Shown piece after piece: positions 1 through 6,586 of a stretch of DNA of 7,093 nt (the first letter of the stretch is position 1; each line of letters starts with the position of its first letter). This DNA comes from an uncultured Clostridia bacterium (GTDB lineage: Bacteria > Bacillota_A > Clostridia > Christensenellales > UBA3700): positions 1 to 7,093 of the forward strand of contig CAMNMY010000044.1 of assembly GCA_946545105.1 (NCBI GenBank), read 5' to 3'. The notes under the pieces were generated by a model that did not search any database, was not told the origin of the DNA, and worked only from the letters and a program-made list of their open reading frames with translations. Made by a program: the position numbers and the translations under genes.

Positions 1-631
1 AATATGGAACAATGTAAGCATAGTTTGCATCGCCGATTTGCTTGAATGCTTTTGTTAAATCTACGATAGCAATAAAGCTTACAACTGATGTTTCCTTAAT
101 TAATGAAATGAATTCGTTTCCTAGTGTTGGTAGAATGTTCTTAACAGCTTGAGGAATTACAACCTTCATCATAGATGTACCATATGGCAAACCTAAAGCT
201 CTTGCGGCTTCTAATTGACCTACATCTACAGATTGAATACCTGATCTCATGATTTCTGATACATAAGCACCTGAATTCATACCAAATATTAAAACTGCAG
301 TAATAATATTTAATCTTGATCCTGTAATTCCAATCGCTGGGAACAAAACAAAGTATCCAATTAATAATTGGACTACCATTGGAGTTCCTCTGAACAAACC
401 TACATATACATTTGCAATCGCTTCTAAAACTTTTGGAAATGTCTTATATTTTGGAACAACCTTTATAACGGCAATTAAGGTACCGATAACGATACCTATT
501 AAAAGACCAAGGACGGCAATTTCAGCTGTTATACCTAAACCACTAAGGACGTTTTTGTAAGCGCCCTTAGTAGCAAATTGTCTCCAAAATAAATCCCATT
601 CCTGAGAAGCTAGTAAATATCCAAAATTCAT
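1..631 (-). CDS. Amino-acid ABC transporter permease, HisM/GlnP type (3' end outside window)
   Basis: Membrane subunit of a polar amino acid ABC importer; it would form the translocation channel and dock the ATPase. I translated 210 residues from an ATG at 631; the frame stays open to the window edge, so the C-terminus is missing. Visible: a first membrane helix at about residues 33-56, the family motif FRGTPMVVQ at 80-88, further helices at about 84-102 and 107-127, and the cytoplasmic EAA loop (EAARALGLPYG at 141-151, followed by PQAVKNILP at 160-168), which contacts the ATP-binding subunit. The start codon overlaps the stop of the upstream binding-protein gene by one base (TAATG). There is no clear Shine-Dalgarno sequence before it, so translation is probably coupled. 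A GlnQ-like ATPase is expected further left. Family assignment is firm; the substrate is not determined by sequence. Confidence 0.95.
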   Translation of the reverse strand, partial: MNFGYLLASQEWDLFWRQFATKGAYKNVLSGLGITAEIAVLGLLIGIVIGTLIAVIKVVPKYKTFPKVLEAIANVYVGLFRGTPMVVQLLIGYFVLFPAIGITGSRLNIITAVLIFGMNSGAYVSEIMRSGIQSVDVGQLEAARALGLPYGTSMMKVVIPQAVKNILPTLGNEFISLIKETSVVSFIAIVDLTKAFKQIGDANYAYIVPY

Positions 632-1473
632 TATAGAGTCTTTAAAATAGCTTCAACGTCAGCTGCTGTCTTACAAGCGTCGAATGTTGTATTGTCAGAA
701 AGAACAACTAACATTTGAGAAGCATTGTAGTAAGATGCTGTGAAGTTAACAGATTGCTTACGAACTTCGTTTACTGTCAAACCAGCCATAGCGATATCTA
801 CATTGTTTACGCCAACAGATGTAACAACTGAATCGAATTCCATATCTAAAATAACTAATTCTAAGTTAAGTTTTTCTGCGAAGTAAGCAGCGATTTCCAT
901 ATCAACACCTGCGAACTTTGTTCCATCCTTGTATTCAAATGGAGCGAATTCTGCATTTGTAGCAACAACTAATTGTTGATCAGCCTTAGATGCATCTTGT
1001 GTTGTCTTTGCTTCTACTGGAGAAGGTGTACCATCACCAAAGTAAGCATTCATAATTTCAGCTTTCTTTGCTTTAAATTCATCACTAGCGATAATTGCAT
1101 TGATACTTGCTAATAAATCATTTTGAGCCTTATCTACACCGTAAGCGTATTCTTCTTCTGTTAAAGCGATATCAATAACCTTGATTCCTTCAATTCTTGA
1201 AGCAAGAGCTTTTGCTGGAGCTTCATCAATAATAACGGCCTTAACTGAACCATTCTTCATAGCTTGAACAGCCAAACCACCGTTTGCATATGTTGTAGCG
1301 CTTAGATTGCTAAAACCTTCAAAGTCCCAATCTGCGTCACCCTTTACATAATATTCACCTGTTGTACCAGCTTGAACACCGATTGCTGCTTTCTTGTTAC
1401 AAGCAGAGAAACCTAATGCAGCTGTAGCAACAATAGCAATAACTAAAATTACTAAAACTAAATTCTTTTTCAT
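631..1473 (-). CDS. Circularly permuted amino-acid substrate-binding lipoprotein (SBP_bac_3 family)
   Basis: Extracytoplasmic lipoprotein of 280 residues that should capture an amino acid and deliver it to the adjacent permease. The ATG at 1473 is chosen because GGAGGA lies 7 nt upstream; a GTG at 1503 would place ten residues before the MKK signal peptide. Residues 1-24 are a signal peptide and FSAC with Cys25 is the lipobox. The mature part has the family halves in reversed order. Residues 31-146 match the normally C-terminal half: IGVQAGTTGEYY at 31-42, IIDEAPAKAL at 81-90, LTEEEYAYGV at 104-113, and a final NAYFG at 142-146. After a linker (about 147-166), residues 168-262 match the normally N-terminal half: VVATNAEFAPFEY at 169-181, AGLTVNEVRK at 230-239, NFTASYY at 243-249. 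Pocket residues are retained: Thr37/Thr38, Asp83, Thr233, Arg238 and aromatic Phe176. Lipid anchor and lobe order therefore differ from ordinary relatives. Confidence 0.93.
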   Translation of the reverse strand: MKKNLVLVILVIAIVATAALGFSACNKKAAIGVQAGTTGEYYVKGDADWDFEGFSNLSATTYANGGLAVQAMKNGSVKAVIIDEAPAKALASRIEGIKVIDIALTEEEYAYGVDKAQNDLLASINAIIASDEFKAKKAEIMNAYFGDGTPSPVEAKTTQDASKADQQLVVATNAEFAPFEYKDGTKFAGVDMEIAAYFAEKLNLELVILDMEFDSVVTSVGVNNVDIAMAGLTVNEVRKQSVNFTASYYNASQMLVVLSDNTTFDACKTAADVEAILKTL

Positions 1474-1480
1474 TTTTATT

Positions 1481-1486
1481 TCCTCC
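1481..1486 (-). promoter_or_regulatory. Ribosome binding site of the binding-protein gene
   Basis: GGAGGA read on the minus strand, 7 nt before the ATG at 1473. It decides the start in favour of this ATG over the in-frame GTG at 1503, and puts the signal peptide (MKK plus hydrophobic core) at the exact N-terminus. Confidence 0.9.
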
Positions 1487-1545
1487 GAAATTTCATTTAA
1501 CACTATCTATTAAACAACAAAACCAAAAATTACGCCACAAAAATT

Positions 1546-1566
1546 TGCAAAAAAGTTTATTTTGCA
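1546..1566. repeat. Inverted repeat, possible operator of the ABC operon
   Basis: TGCAAAA (1546-1552) and TTTTGCA (1560-1566) are perfect reverse complements separated by 7 nt. The centre-to-centre distance is 14 bp, not an integral number of turns, and no T-run follows, so it is not a terminator. Its position 73-93 bp upstream of the binding-protein start is compatible with a regulator site, but AT-rich DNA makes chance symmetry fairly likely. Confidence 0.3.
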
Positions 1567-1644
1567 TAAAATATTCACAAAAATACCAAAATATGCGTAT
1601 ATTTATACATTTTTGTCCGAATTTTTGTATATTCTTGCATAAAA
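1562..1644. repeat. Pair of 10-bp direct repeats, TTGCATAAAA
   Basis: TTGCATAAAA occurs at 1562-1571 and again at 1635-1644, 73 bp apart (about seven helical turns). The first copy overlaps the right arm of the inverted repeat at 1546-1566. This could be a pair of regulator sites between the divergent genes; a chance origin is not excluded. Confidence 0.25.
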
Positions 1645-1669
1645 GCGCGTTTTTTATCCTTTTTATTCC

Positions 1670-1698
1670 TTGTTATTTCATATTTTTGTTTGTATAAT
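1670..1698 (+). promoter_or_regulatory. upp promoter, sigma-70/SigA type
   Basis: A -35 box TTGTTA (1670-1675) and a perfect -10 box TATAAT (1693-1698) are separated by an ideal 17-bp spacer. Transcription would start near 1705, giving a leader of about 26 nt. That is too short for PyrR-type attenuation, so the gene looks constitutive or controlled at initiation. The ribosome binding site AGAGG is at 1721-1725, 5 nt before the ATG at 1731. Confidence 0.8.
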
Positions 1699-1730
1699 AT
1701 ATACAATGTTAAAAAATTAAAGAGGTTTAC

Positions 1731-2369
1731 ATGAAAGATTTTAAGAATGTAATGATTTTTGATCATCCACTTATTAGACACAAAGTAGCAATTTTAAGAA
1801 ACAAAAATACGGGCATGAAAGAGTTCAGAGAATTAATCGAAGAAATCACAACAATCATGGCTTATGAAGTATTGAAAGATGTTCCAACAAAAGAAATTGA
1901 AGTTGAAACTCCACTTGAAAAATGTAAGCAAACAGAAATTGTTGAAAAGAGTATTGCCCTAGTTCCTATCTTAAGAGCTGGTCTTGGTATGGTTAATGGT
2001 ATCCATACACTTCTTCCAACAGCTAAGGTTGGACATATTGGTATGTATAGAGATGAAGAAACAATGCAACCAAAAGAATACTATTGCAAATTGCCAGATG
2101 GTATTGAACATATGAAAGTTATCGTTCTAGACCCAATGCTAGCAACTGGTGGTTCAGCTTCTGCTGCTATTTCATATCTTGAAAAGATTGGTTGTAAGGA
2201 TATTACTCTAATGAGCGTTATTGCTGCTCCAGTTGGTGTTGAAAAGATTGCTTCTGAACATCCAAATCTAAAATTATTCGTTTCTACTCTAGATAGAGAA
2301 TTAAATGAACATTGCTATATCCTTCCAGGACTTGGTGATGCTGGCGATAGACTTTACGGCACAAAATAA
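1731..2369 (+). CDS. upp: Uracil phosphoribosyltransferase
   Basis: Cytoplasmic pyrimidine salvage enzyme: uracil + PRPP gives UMP + pyrophosphate. The product is 212 residues, close to the usual 208-210 for bacterial Upp. Hallmarks seen: DHPLIRHKVAILRN near the N-terminus (11-24), LVPILRAGLGM at 77-87, the PRPP-binding loop VIVLDPMLATGGSASAA at 130-146, and the C-terminal uracil-binding segment YILPGLGDAGDRLYGTK at 196-212. The start at 1731 is supported by AGAGG 5 nt upstream and adds only a few residues before the conserved DHPL segment. The gene stands alone, divergent from the ABC operon and convergent with the ATPase gene, with its own promoter and terminator, so it appears monocistronic. 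All expected active-site motifs are intact. Confidence 0.98.
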   Translation: MKDFKNVMIFDHPLIRHKVAILRNKNTGMKEFRELIEEITTIMAYEVLKDVPTKEIEVETPLEKCKQTEIVEKSIALVPILRAGLGMVNGIHTLLPTAKVGHIGMYRDEETMQPKEYYCKLPDGIEHMKVIVLDPMLATGGSASAAISYLEKIGCKDITLMSVIAAPVGVEKIASEHPNLKLFVSTLDRELNEHCYILPGLGDAGDRLYGTK

Positions 2370-2392
2370 AGCAAAGCATTAGATATAAAAAT

Positions 2393-2418
2393 CGCGGGAC
2401 TTAATCCCGCGTTTTTTT
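2393..2418. terminator. Bidirectional rho-independent terminator
   Basis: Perfect 7-bp GC-rich stem CGCGGGA (2393-2399) / TCCCGCG (2405-2411) with loop CTTAA, followed by seven T (2412-2418) on the plus strand. This terminates upp, 23 nt after its stop. Read on the minus strand the hairpin is followed by one A and then five T (complement of 2387-2391), so it can also end the transcript of the convergent ATPase gene. That gene's stop codon (2419-2417) overlaps the end of the T-run. Confidence 0.93.
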
Positions 2419-4132
2419 ATTTTAAATTCTTTAAATATGTTTCAACTGTTAAATAGTAGATTTCTCCTACTTCTCTACAAATTCCTTTATATAATACTTT
2501 TTTTGATTCGAGAATTCCAAACTTTTTAGCCATTTCCTTTAGCGCCTCAACATTCTTCAAATGTTTTGCTTGTGCATTTAAATCAACCTTACTCGAATGC
2601 TTTATTTCGTATACAACGAATTTATTTGTATGCTTGTTGTATTTTACCATATTATATTCAATATTCTTTTGGTTATCTATATATTTAAACACCTCTTCAT
2701 TTCTATTCTTTTTGTAGGTTGACTCTAATAATACTATATCTTCTAGCATTCTTCCCTTTACATCTTGAAGTATTTTGTTAAGTATTATTTCTTTATTCTT
2801 CTCGCTAACCATTTTAAAATAGTTATCTTGCAATAATGAGTAGCATAATGCTTTTGCTATAGAATATCTCATTCCTGGTTGCGTAAAAACTGGTCTCTTT
2901 TCTATTATTCCATCGCTATATCTAATTTCGACGTCTTTAATTAAATCAAGTACGTACAAATATTCTTTTATTTGATCTACCGATTGTTGCGTAATCTCAA
3001 CTGTTGTTTCTTCTTTTTCCTTAATATCTATAAGCCTTTTTAACGTATCTATAACAGCTTTTTGATCAATTTCGTATAATGCCGTTTGAATATTCTCATC
3101 TTTATTATGAGCTAATAACTGTTTTGCGAATCCCAGGTCGTGCGATTTAAAAGTCTCCTTTATAACACTCAACAAGAATTCGTGGTTCATATTTTCTACG
3201 ATTCTGTTTATTGCATTTGTTAATTCGTTTTTGTCATACAATTCCTTTAAATGGTAAAATCTTGAGCCAAAACGTTCATTCCTTAAAGTTCTTTGTATAT
3301 TATGACTTATTGCACTATCAATATATTTTCGCGTAGACTCATCGTCTCTAAACGATACATCTTCCTTTTTATAATCTGGATCGTCGTAACTCATATTCTC
3401 TTTTTGCAATGTGCCACCATATTCTATATAATCGTCAATATCGTTTTTACCCAATACTTCAGAGAATTCCTTAAATGTTATATAAGAAGTATGAATTGTT
3501 ACCGCGCGATCATATAATTCGTCCCTTCGAGCAAAATCAAATCCCAAAGAATCCGTTCCAGATAAAATAATTTTATATCCCATTGCGCAATAGATATCTG
3601 ACAATACCGCGGCAGAATTAATAAAATCTGACAGCAAAGTTATTTCATCAATTAAATAATACTCTATCCCTTGTTTTTTTAATATATTGATATCCTTTAT
3701 CAAATCCCCCATTGAATCTGACTCTTGAATCTTAATATACGCAGTTTTCGAAATGTCCAAATCTTTTATTAATTGGAACAGCAACGTCGTCTTCCCAGTT
3801 CTTCTTAATCCATATAATATGCAAACTCTACTAGCATGTTCATTTTTTATATAATCTAACAAATACGAATAACTATTCCTCTTATTAAAGCTCGATACCT
3901 TTTCATATAGTTTTAACAACTCTTCTCCGACAATAACATTTGTATGGCATTCACTTGTGTCAACACTATTAAATTGTTTTAAATATGACCCAAGACAAGA
4001 ATAATCTATATCTTTATTTACAACAAATGCCTCAGCATTATCATTTATGCTGTCATTATCTTTACCGCTTTGAACAACAGATTCGGCACTATTTGCTTTA
4101 ATATGTTTTGCTTTTACTTCTATTTCGTCCAT
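2417..4132 (-). CDS. AAA-type ATPase with C-terminal PD-(D/E)xK-like (DUF4143-type) domain, function unknown
   Basis: Soluble 571-residue protein of the widespread AAA_14/DUF4143-like ATPase group; no biological role is established from sequence. Order: a polar N-terminal extension of about 100 residues; Walker A GLRRTGKTT at 108-116; Walker B YYLIDEI at 158-164 (D162, E163); a sensor-like strand IILSGTDS at 188-195; the family stretch SYITFKEF at 216-223; and YGGTLQKENM at 238-247. A helical middle follows, then the C-terminal domain with GRMLED (460-465) and YEIKHS (508-513), an ExK pair typical of PD-(D/E)xK folds. The Asp normally expected before the ExK strand appears to be Asn494 (IEYNMVKY). 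The ATG at 4132 has GAGGGG only 2 nt upstream, an unusually short gap, but no later Met precedes Walker A. The gene is 16 nt downstream of the GH3 stop and probably read through from it. Codon use is richer in ATA, ACG, GGG and TCG than its neighbours. Confidence 0.88.
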   Translation of the reverse strand: MDEIEVKAKHIKANSAESVVQSGKDNDSINDNAEAFVVNKDIDYSCLGSYLKQFNSVDTSECHTNVIVGEELLKLYEKVSSFNKRNSYSYLLDYIKNEHASRVCILYGLRRTGKTTLLFQLIKDLDISKTAYIKIQESDSMGDLIKDINILKKQGIEYYLIDEITLLSDFINSAAVLSDIYCAMGYKIILSGTDSLGFDFARRDELYDRAVTIHTSYITFKEFSEVLGKNDIDDYIEYGGTLQKENMSYDDPDYKKEDVSFRDDESTRKYIDSAISHNIQRTLRNERFGSRFYHLKELYDKNELTNAINRIVENMNHEFLLSVIKETFKSHDLGFAKQLLAHNKDENIQTALYEIDQKAVIDTLKRLIDIKEKEETTVEITQQSVDQIKEYLYVLDLIKDVEIRYSDGIIEKRPVFTQPGMRYSIAKALCYSLLQDNYFKMVSEKNKEIILNKILQDVKGRMLEDIVLLESTYKKNRNEEVFKYIDNQKNIEYNMVKYNKHTNKFVVYEIKHSSKVDLNAQAKHLKNVEALKEMAKKFGILESKKVLYKGICREVGEIYYLTVETYLKNLK

Positions 4133-4148
4133 TTCCCCTCAAACAAAA

Positions 4149-6521
4149 TTACTTCTTTTTAGATTTTCTAGAGAATCCGTTACAGAATCCAACTAAGATA
4201 CCTGCCAACCATAATGGCATCATGCCACCGCTCATTGCAGCCATACCTCTGAATGAAATACCTAAAGCTGCTTCAATAGTCATCTTGTTTTGTGGTGTAT
4301 CCATTTCAGATTTCTTAATACCTGTTGCAGCGCAAACAGCTATCAACATAATCTTATGGAATAATTTACCAAATCCAGAGCCCTTTACATCTTGTACAGT
4401 ATTTTCAAGCGTGTAGTCACCCTTTCTTGTTGGAACTTCTTTAATACATTCTAATCCTAGTAACTTAGCATCTTCATCTGTTGGCTTGCCCTTGAATGTT
4501 TCAAACCAACTTCCCTTGTACTTAGCTAAATCTGAAGATGTATCTCCATCTTTCTTAATTGTTTCTGTTAACTTAACATCTCTTGATGAAGCAGCAATTT
4601 GGATTTCATAATCGCCCTTAGCTATTACATATTTATTCTTTTCAACATTGAAATATTCAAAGTCGCTATCCTTTAATTCCATTTCAACAGTCTTTGTTTC
4701 ACCTACTTTTAGGAATACTTTTTCAAAATTCTTCAATTCAGAAGCTGGGAAGATTGTAGCCTTTGTCTTATTAGCGATATATAATTGAACAACTTCTGCA
4801 CCATCAACTTTACCAGTATTTGTAACATCAACTGTAACTTTGTTACCCTTAACCTTTAGGTTAGCATATTCGAATGTTGTATAAGATAAACCATAGCCAA
4901 ATGGATATCTAACCTTTACATTTGCGGTGTTATAGTATCTATAACCAACGAATAAACCTTCTCTATAGTTTACTTGATTCTTTTCTACGCCATATGTTTC
5001 AGAACATGGGACATCATCATAAGATAGAGGCCATGTTTCAGCAAGCTTACCAGATGGATTAGTCTTTCCATATAGGATATCGCATAGAGCTGAACCAATT
5101 GATGCACCTGCTAAATATGTATCTAGAATTGCTGGAGCCTTATCTGCAAATGATAAATCAACAACAGAACCAGCAGATAAAACAACTACTACTTTGTTTG
5201 TCTTTGCAAATACTTTCTCAGCAAGTGTTAAGTGCGCATCTGGAAGCGCAAACTTAGTTACTAATCTATCGCTTCCTTCTGATTCATATTCATCAGATAA
5301 ACCAACATATAATACAACTGTTTGATCTTTAATCATTGCAACAGCTTCATCTGCTAGTTTAGCGTTTGCTTCAGCGTCCTTCATGTTAGATAAATCATAA
5401 CCCTTAGCATATTCGTACTTAATACCAGCAGCATCTAAAGATTCTTTTAGAGAATCTACCTTTGGTGGATTTAAGAATGAAGAGCCTGCGCCTTGGTATC
5501 TTGGCTTTTCAGCAAACTCACCAATAACTAAGATCTTATCTTTAGCGCTTAATGGAAGCATCTTCTTTTCGTTCTTTAGAAGAACCATACTAGATAAAGC
5601 AACTTCTTTAGAAATCTTATGATGAGCTACTGCATCATATGGAGTCTTCTTTGAAGAAGCATCTATTGTCTTTTCGATTAAGTGCAATACATTGTATGCT
5701 GCTCTATCAATGTCTTCGATTTTAATCTTACCTGCCTTATAAGCCTTTAGTGTGTCTTTTAGATACAATTGCTTATTCCCTGGCATTTCTAAATCTAGAC
5801 CAGCATTTAAATCTTCATAGTGAACGTGAGCACCACCCCAGTCTGTTAATACACAACCGTTGTACCCCCATTCATCACGAAGGATATCTTTTAAAACTAA
5901 CTTGTTTCCAGAAGATGGAACATTGTTAATCTTGTTGTATGCAGCCATGATTGTATATGGTTGAGATTTCTTAACTGCAATTTCAAATGGTTTTAAATAA
6001 TATTCTCTTAAAGTTCTAATATCTAGATTTGAACTTCCTGTCATTCTGTATGTTTCTTGGTTATTTGCAGCATAGTGTTTTAAAGATGTACCAATACCCT
6101 TTGATTGAATAGCATTGATCATTGATGCTGCCATCTCACCTGCTAATACTGGATCTTCAGAGAAGTACTCAAAGTTTCTTCCACAAAGAGGATCTCTCTT
6201 CATGTTTGTACCAGGTCCAAGAATAACTGCTACTTCTTCTTGAATACATTCTTCAGCCATAGCTTCACCCATTTTCTTTAGGGCTTCTCTATCCCAGCTA
6301 CATGCTGAGCAAGATGCTGTTGGGAATGCTTCTGTTGGAACAACGATACCAACGTTCATTTGTCCGCCTGCAGCCTTTCTTAATCCGTGAGGACCATCTG
6401 TTACCATAACTGATGGAACATTTGCTGATTCTACTCCATTTAAATGCCAGAAATCTAAGCCAGATGTTAGCATTAACTTTTCTTTAACTGTCAACTTTGA
6501 CAATATTTCTTTAGCGTTCAT
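4149..6521 (-). CDS. Glycoside hydrolase family 3, beta-glucosidase-like
   Basis: Retaining exo-beta-glycosidase of 790 residues, probably acting in the cytoplasm on imported beta-linked sugars: there is no signal peptide. Residues about 1-285 form the GH3 barrel: VTDGPHGLR at 40-48, GRNFEYFSEDP at 114-124, LKHYAANNQE at 147-156, and VLTDWGG at 224-230 with Asp227 as nucleophile. The second domain (about 310-500) carries YESEGSDR at 412-419, where Glu415 is the likely acid/base. No PA14 insert is present. The motif YPFGYGLSYTTFEY (539-552) leads into a fibronectin III-like domain (about 555-655). A tail of about 130 residues follows, with hydrophobic stretches at 724-735 and 751-783 and a basic end RKSKKK. 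The start at 6521 has AGAGG 6 nt upstream. The gene has its own promoter region and a palindrome at the start site; the sugar specificity cannot be read from sequence. Confidence 0.95.
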   Translation of the reverse strand: MNAKEILSKLTVKEKLMLTSGLDFWHLNGVESANVPSVMVTDGPHGLRKAAGGQMNVGIVVPTEAFPTASCSACSWDREALKKMGEAMAEECIQEEVAVILGPGTNMKRDPLCGRNFEYFSEDPVLAGEMAASMINAIQSKGIGTSLKHYAANNQETYRMTGSSNLDIRTLREYYLKPFEIAVKKSQPYTIMAAYNKINNVPSSGNKLVLKDILRDEWGYNGCVLTDWGGAHVHYEDLNAGLDLEMPGNKQLYLKDTLKAYKAGKIKIEDIDRAAYNVLHLIEKTIDASSKKTPYDAVAHHKISKEVALSSMVLLKNEKKMLPLSAKDKILVIGEFAEKPRYQGAGSSFLNPPKVDSLKESLDAAGIKYEYAKGYDLSNMKDAEANAKLADEAVAMIKDQTVVLYVGLSDEYESEGSDRLVTKFALPDAHLTLAEKVFAKTNKVVVVLSAGSVVDLSFADKAPAILDTYLAGASIGSALCDILYGKTNPSGKLAETWPLSYDDVPCSETYGVEKNQVNYREGLFVGYRYYNTANVKVRYPFGYGLSYTTFEYANLKVKGNKVTVDVTNTGKVDGAEVVQLYIANKTKATIFPASELKNFEKVFLKVGETKTVEMELKDSDFEYFNVEKNKYVIAKGDYEIQIAASSRDVKLTETIKKDGDTSSDLAKYKGSWFETFKGKPTDEDAKLLGLECIKEVPTRKGDYTLENTVQDVKGSGFGKLFHKIMLIAVCAATGIKKSEMDTPQNKMTIEAALGISFRGMAAMSGGMMPLWLAGILVGFCNGFSRKSKKK

Positions 6522-6527
6522 ATTTAA

Positions 6528-6532
6528 CCTCT
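6528..6532 (-). promoter_or_regulatory. Ribosome binding site of the GH3 gene
   Basis: AGAGG on the minus strand, 6 nt before the ATG at 6521; the same AAGAGG-type sequence precedes upp. It supports the chosen start, which begins directly with the GH3 N-terminal helix. Confidence 0.85.
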
Positions 6533-6550
6533 TTTCATTGTTTTCTATAT

Positions 6551-6560
6551 TAAGCGCTTA
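6551..6560. promoter_or_regulatory. Perfect palindrome, probable LacI-family operator of the GH3 gene
   Basis: TAAGCGCTTA is its own reverse complement, with the central CG typical of LacI/GalR-family operators. It touches the -10 box at 6565-6560 and covers the expected start point of the GH3 transcript, where a bound repressor would block RNA polymerase. Regulation by a glycoside-responsive repressor is an inference; no regulator gene is in the window. Confidence 0.5.
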
Positions 6561-6586
6561 TTATACGCGCATTTTTATTATAACAA
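6560..6586 (-). promoter_or_regulatory. GH3 promoter region with two candidate -10 boxes
   Basis: Two perfect TATAAT boxes on the minus strand: 6582-6577, preceded by TG plus one base (extended -10), and 6565-6560. The first lacks a good -35, but the extended element can compensate. The second has TTGTTA (6586-6581) upstream, the same -35 as upp, at a short 15-bp spacing. Which one is used cannot be decided by eye. Both lie downstream of the symporter terminator, so the GH3 gene has its own transcript. Confidence 0.6.

Larger units (their letters stand above)
1474..1730. other. Divergent intergenic region between the ABC operon and upp
   Basis: Very AT-rich stretch without a credible gene. 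It must carry the promoter of the ABC operon (minus strand) and holds the upp promoter (plus strand). For the ABC operon I find no convincing -35/-10 pair: TATAAA at 1607-1602 and TTTAAT at 1514-1509 are possible -10 boxes with poor -35 partners. Repeats in it are listed separately. No structured leader such as a T-box or riboswitch is recognisable. Confidence 0.6.

Noticed and set aside
631..1473. Binding-protein gene as a pseudogene or frameshifted fusion
   Set aside because: The frame is intact, the signal peptide, lipobox, both halves and all pocket residues are present, and codon use is like its neighbours; permutation explains it better than decay.
1474..1503. In-frame upstream GTG start at 1503 for the binding protein
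   Set aside because: It would put ten polar residues before the signal peptide and translate through the strong GGAGGA site; the ATG at 1473 is ideally spaced.
1495..1505. ATTTAACACTA shared with 6649-6659
   Set aside because: An 11-base match between two AT-rich intergenic regions can arise by chance and the surrounding bases and distances to genes differ.
1575..1781. 68-residue open frame on the minus strand
   Set aside because: It overlaps the upp promoter and start on the opposite strand, has AT-rich low-complexity composition and matches no family.
3293..3517. 74-residue open frame on the plus strand
   Set aside because: Lies antisense inside the ATPase gene, whose domain motifs run through the same stretch.
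4108..4416. 102-residue open frame on the plus strand
   Set aside because: Antisense to the end of the GH3 gene and start of the ATPase gene; hydrophobic translation is a mirror of the GH3 tail and no ribosome binding site supports it.
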